From an uncultured Oscillospiraceae bacterium (GTDB lineage Bacteria > Bacillota > Clostridia > Oscillospirales > Oscillospiraceae): DNA of 43,240 nt. The translations under genes and the position numbers were made by a program. A model generated the notes under the pieces. The model saw only the letters and a program-made list of their open reading frames with translations, did not search any database and had not been told where the DNA came from. The stretch spans positions 1 to 43,240 of the forward strand of contig CAJULJ010000023.1 in assembly GCA_910587395.1 (NCBI GenBank). Direction: 5' to 3'. Shown here piece after piece: positions 41,514 through 43,240 of this stretch (within the stretch, counting starts at the first letter, position 1; the number at the start of each line of letters is the position of its first letter).

Positions 41514-43037
41514 CTACGATTTATGCCCTCCGATAAGTCCGTTGCGGTGGGCGGCGGTAGCGCCGTCCACCAGATTGGTCCCCTTCAAAATGGCGTTCTT
41601 GCCAAATTTGCTTTTGATGCCCAGCATAGCCTCCTGGAGCTTCCGCTCACGGGCCAGCTCCGCCGCCTCAGCCTCCTTCTGGGCCTGCGCGGCGGCATAG
41701 TCGGTGAACAGGTCCATTTGCTCCATGACAGGCTCGTCCGATACGGCGGTTTCCTCTGTCACCCGGTTGGCGGCGAGGTACATCCGGCGGATCAGCAGGT
41801 TCTTGTCCACGATGCGGTCATATAACTCCAGCACCGCCGCCGTGATACGCTTGGAGGACGCGGTATACCCCTCCAGATTGGCGGTGCCGTGGGCGTGTTT
41901 GGGGATCTGCCGCCCGTAGCGGTCCGTCTTGACCTCGCCGTGGTACTGCTTCCGGCGCTGGGAATCCCGCAGGTTGTCGATGTCATAGCCCACGGTGAGG
42001 GTGAGCTGATTGGTTGTCAACCGCTGGCCCACCAAATCCAGGGCGAGTTGGTCCGCCATCTCCCAGACCACCATCCGGGCTTTATCAAAGGTGTAGGGAC
42101 AGGTGAGCACCTGGCCGGAGCCCACGCTTTTCGCCTCCGGCTTGTACGCCTTGATATCGGCCATGGTTACCGGCTCATATCCCCAGCTATGGTCGATCAA
42201 GAGTTCCGCGTTCACGCCGAACAATTTATAGAGCAGTTCCTCGTTGTAGTAGTCGGTGGGTTTGCCGATGGAGCACCGGGCAATGTCCCCCATGGTGTAG
42301 AGCCCCTGGGCCTCCAGCTTTTTGGCATAGCCCGGTCCCACCCGCCAGAAGTCTGTGAGGGGGCGGTGATCCCACAGCAGGCGGCGGTAGCTCATCTCGT
42401 CCATGGCCGCGATACGAACGCCGCTCTTATCCGGCTCGGTGTGTTTGGCCCAGATATCCATGGCCACCTTCGCCAAGTACAGGTTGGTTCCAATGCCCGC
42501 CGTGGCGGTAATGCCGGTGGCGTCCAACACGTCCAGTACGATTTTCCGGGCCAGCTCTCTGGGGGTGAGCTTATAGGTGGGCAGGTAGTTGGTTACATCC
42601 ATCAGCACCTCGTCGATTGAATAAGCGAACAAATCTTCGGGTGCCACGTACTTCAAATAGACGTTGTAAATTTTCGTGCTCCATTCGATATAATGGGCCA
42701 TCCGGGGCGGAGCCACCAGGTAATCCAAGGCCAGCTCCGGGTGGGCCTTCACATCCGGGTCATGCCAGGAGGAGTCGGTGAGCTGCCGTCCAGGGGCTTT
42801 CTGCCGCCGCTGGGCGTTCACCTCCGCCACCCGCTGCACCACTTCAAACAACCGTGCCCGCCCGGAAATGCCATACGCTTTGAGGGAGGGCGTGACCGCC
42901 AGACAGATGGTTTTGTCGGTCCGGCTCTTGTCCGCCACCACCAGATTGGTGGTCAGCGGGTCCAGGCTGCGCTCAATGCACTCCACGGAAGCGTAAAAGC
43001 TGCGAAGATCAATGGCAAAATAAATGCGCTCTTTCAT
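41514..43037 (-). CDS. Y-family DNA polymerase (DinB/UmuC-like)
   Basis: 507 residues from the ATG at 43037, preceded by GGGGGTG at 8 bases; a longer in-frame reading upstream overlaps the promoter and is rejected. The catalytic palm carries Y-F-A-I-D-L-R-S-F-Y-A-S-V-E and Y-S-I-D-E-V-L-M-D-V, the usual acidic triad of error-prone lesion-bypass polymerases. The helix-hairpin-helix region has L-W-D-H-R-P-L-T-D-F-W-R-V-G-P-G. The little-finger part follows, and the C-terminus is charged. It is the UvrX/ImpB type often found on mobile elements. It probably supports bypass of damage during DNA transfer. The promoter at 43077-43105 overlaps a LexA-like half site, so SOS control is possible. Confidence 0.94.
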   Translation of the reverse strand: MKERIYFAIDLRSFYASVECIERSLDPLTTNLVVADKSRTDKTICLAVTPSLKAYGISGRARLFEVVQRVAEVNAQRRQKAPGRQLTDSSWHDPDVKAHPELALDYLVAPPRMAHYIEWSTKIYNVYLKYVAPEDLFAYSIDEVLMDVTNYLPTYKLTPRELARKIVLDVLDATGITATAGIGTNLYLAKVAMDIWAKHTEPDKSGVRIAAMDEMSYRRLLWDHRPLTDFWRVGPGYAKKLEAQGLYTMGDIARCSIGKPTDYYNEELLYKLFGVNAELLIDHSWGYEPVTMADIKAYKPEAKSVGSGQVLTCPYTFDKARMVVWEMADQLALDLVGQRLTTNQLTLTVGYDIDNLRDSQRRKQYHGEVKTDRYGRQIPKHAHGTANLEGYTASSKRITAAVLELYDRIVDKNLLIRRMYLAANRVTEETAVSDEPVMEQMDLFTDYAAAQAQKEAEAAELARERKLQEAMLGIKSKFGKNAILKGTNLVDGATAAHRNGLIGGHKS

Positions 43038-43076
43038 ATCCGGCACCCCCCTACCATCGTCCCACAGGTTATTTCT

Positions 43077-43113
43077 ATTATACACGCCGTCAAAGTAATT
43101 GTCCATATGTTCG
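43077..43113 (-). promoter_or_regulatory. Promoter of the polymerase operon with partial LexA-like site
   Basis: Minus strand TGGACA (43100-43105), 17-base spacer, perfect TATAAT (43077-43082). Overlapping the -35 box, 43100-43113 reads CGAACATATGGACA on the minus strand. The first ten bases fit the Gram-positive LexA box CGAACRNRYGTTYG, but the last four do not. SOS control is therefore a guess. Confidence 0.6.
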
Positions 43114-43176
43114 ATGACGATGGCAAAAAATAAATGCCCTCGGGCATCATGAAAGAGGTGAGCTGACATATCAAGT

Positions 43177-43240
43177 GTGACCAAAGAGCAGATCGAAAAG
43201 GCGAAGAAGTGGGACCTTCTTTCCTACCTTCAAACCTTTG
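43177..43240 (+). CDS. Start of probable DUF3991/TOPRIM protein, 3' partial
   Basis: Only the first 21 codons are in the window. From the GTG at 43177 it reads V-T-K-E-Q-I-E-K-A-K-K-W-D-L-L-S-Y-L-Q-T-F, which resembles the N-terminus of DUF3991/TOPRIM (CHC2-like zinc finger) proteins of Clostridia elements, likely primase-like. AGAGGTGAG lies 14 bases upstream, which is far. An earlier start is blocked by a stop. The family call rests on this short stretch only. Confidence 0.5.
   Translation, partial: MTKEQIEKAKKWDLLSYLQTF

Noticed and set aside
1..43240. CRISPR arrays, tRNA or rRNA genes, IS element inverted repeats.
   Set aside because: None was seen on reading; repeats found are protein-domain repeats, gene-end repeats or single hairpins.

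Overview
The window is most of an integrative and conjugative element (ICE), or a closely related conjugative plasmid region, from a GC-rich gut Clostridia host (Oscillospiraceae / Flavonifractor-like). This host call is an inference from base composition, strong AGGAGG-type ribosome sites, GTG/TTG starts, and a gene set typical of that group: PcfB, VirD4, Maff2, TrbL/VirB6-like, PrgI, VirB4, DUF6674, NlpC/P60, DUF4315, DUF4366, TopB and a giant SNF2/methylase protein.

Layout. (1) 2-4063: a 5'-truncated multi-repeat Cna-B/SpaA-type surface protein ending in LPKTGY. (2) 4173-28964, rightward: the transfer operon. It holds an unknown gene, PcfB, the VirD4 coupling protein split by an apparently intact group II intron (6378-9046), an antisense conserved gene, Maff2, a TrbL/VirB6-like channel protein, SpoVG, an XF1762-type acetyltransferase-like protein, three accessory proteins (DUF3848/3849, unknown, YodL), PrgI, the VirB4 ATPase, DUF6674, a bifunctional cell-wall hydrolase, a radical SAM enzyme, DUF4315, DUF4366, a Cys-rich microprotein, a methyltransferase remnant, topoisomerase III, an XRE regulator, an LPD16-like protein and a 91-aa protein. 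Many genes overlap by 1-8 bases, so translation is coupled. (3) 28965-29321: a gene-free gap with three strong hairpins and a consensus leftward promoter, which together look like a small RNA. (4) 29322-40438: a 3593-aa polyvalent protein (MutS-like, methylase, SNF2 helicase), with a complete tnpV gene nested in another frame, followed by a MobC-like protein. (5) 40502-43037, leftward: HU, an IreB-like protein, a YolD-like protein and a Y-family DNA polymerase. (6) 43177-end: the start of a probable DUF3991/TOPRIM protein. No relaxase, integrase or sortase lies inside the window.

Working together: VirD4, VirB4, PrgI, TrbL-like and Maff2 would form the DNA transfer machine. The M23/NlpC-P60 protein would open the wall. 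PcfB and MobC would link DNA to the coupling protein. TopB and the giant helicase/methylase would process DNA.

The most unusual signals are these. Nine otherwise unrelated cytoplasmic proteins share a C-terminal tail of the form K-[PR]-S-[ILV]-x-x-x-L, 27-34 residues from a terminal Arg. tnpV sits out of frame within the giant gene with its own promoter, ribosome site and terminator-like hairpin. A well-formed candidate small RNA lies in the gap before the giant gene.
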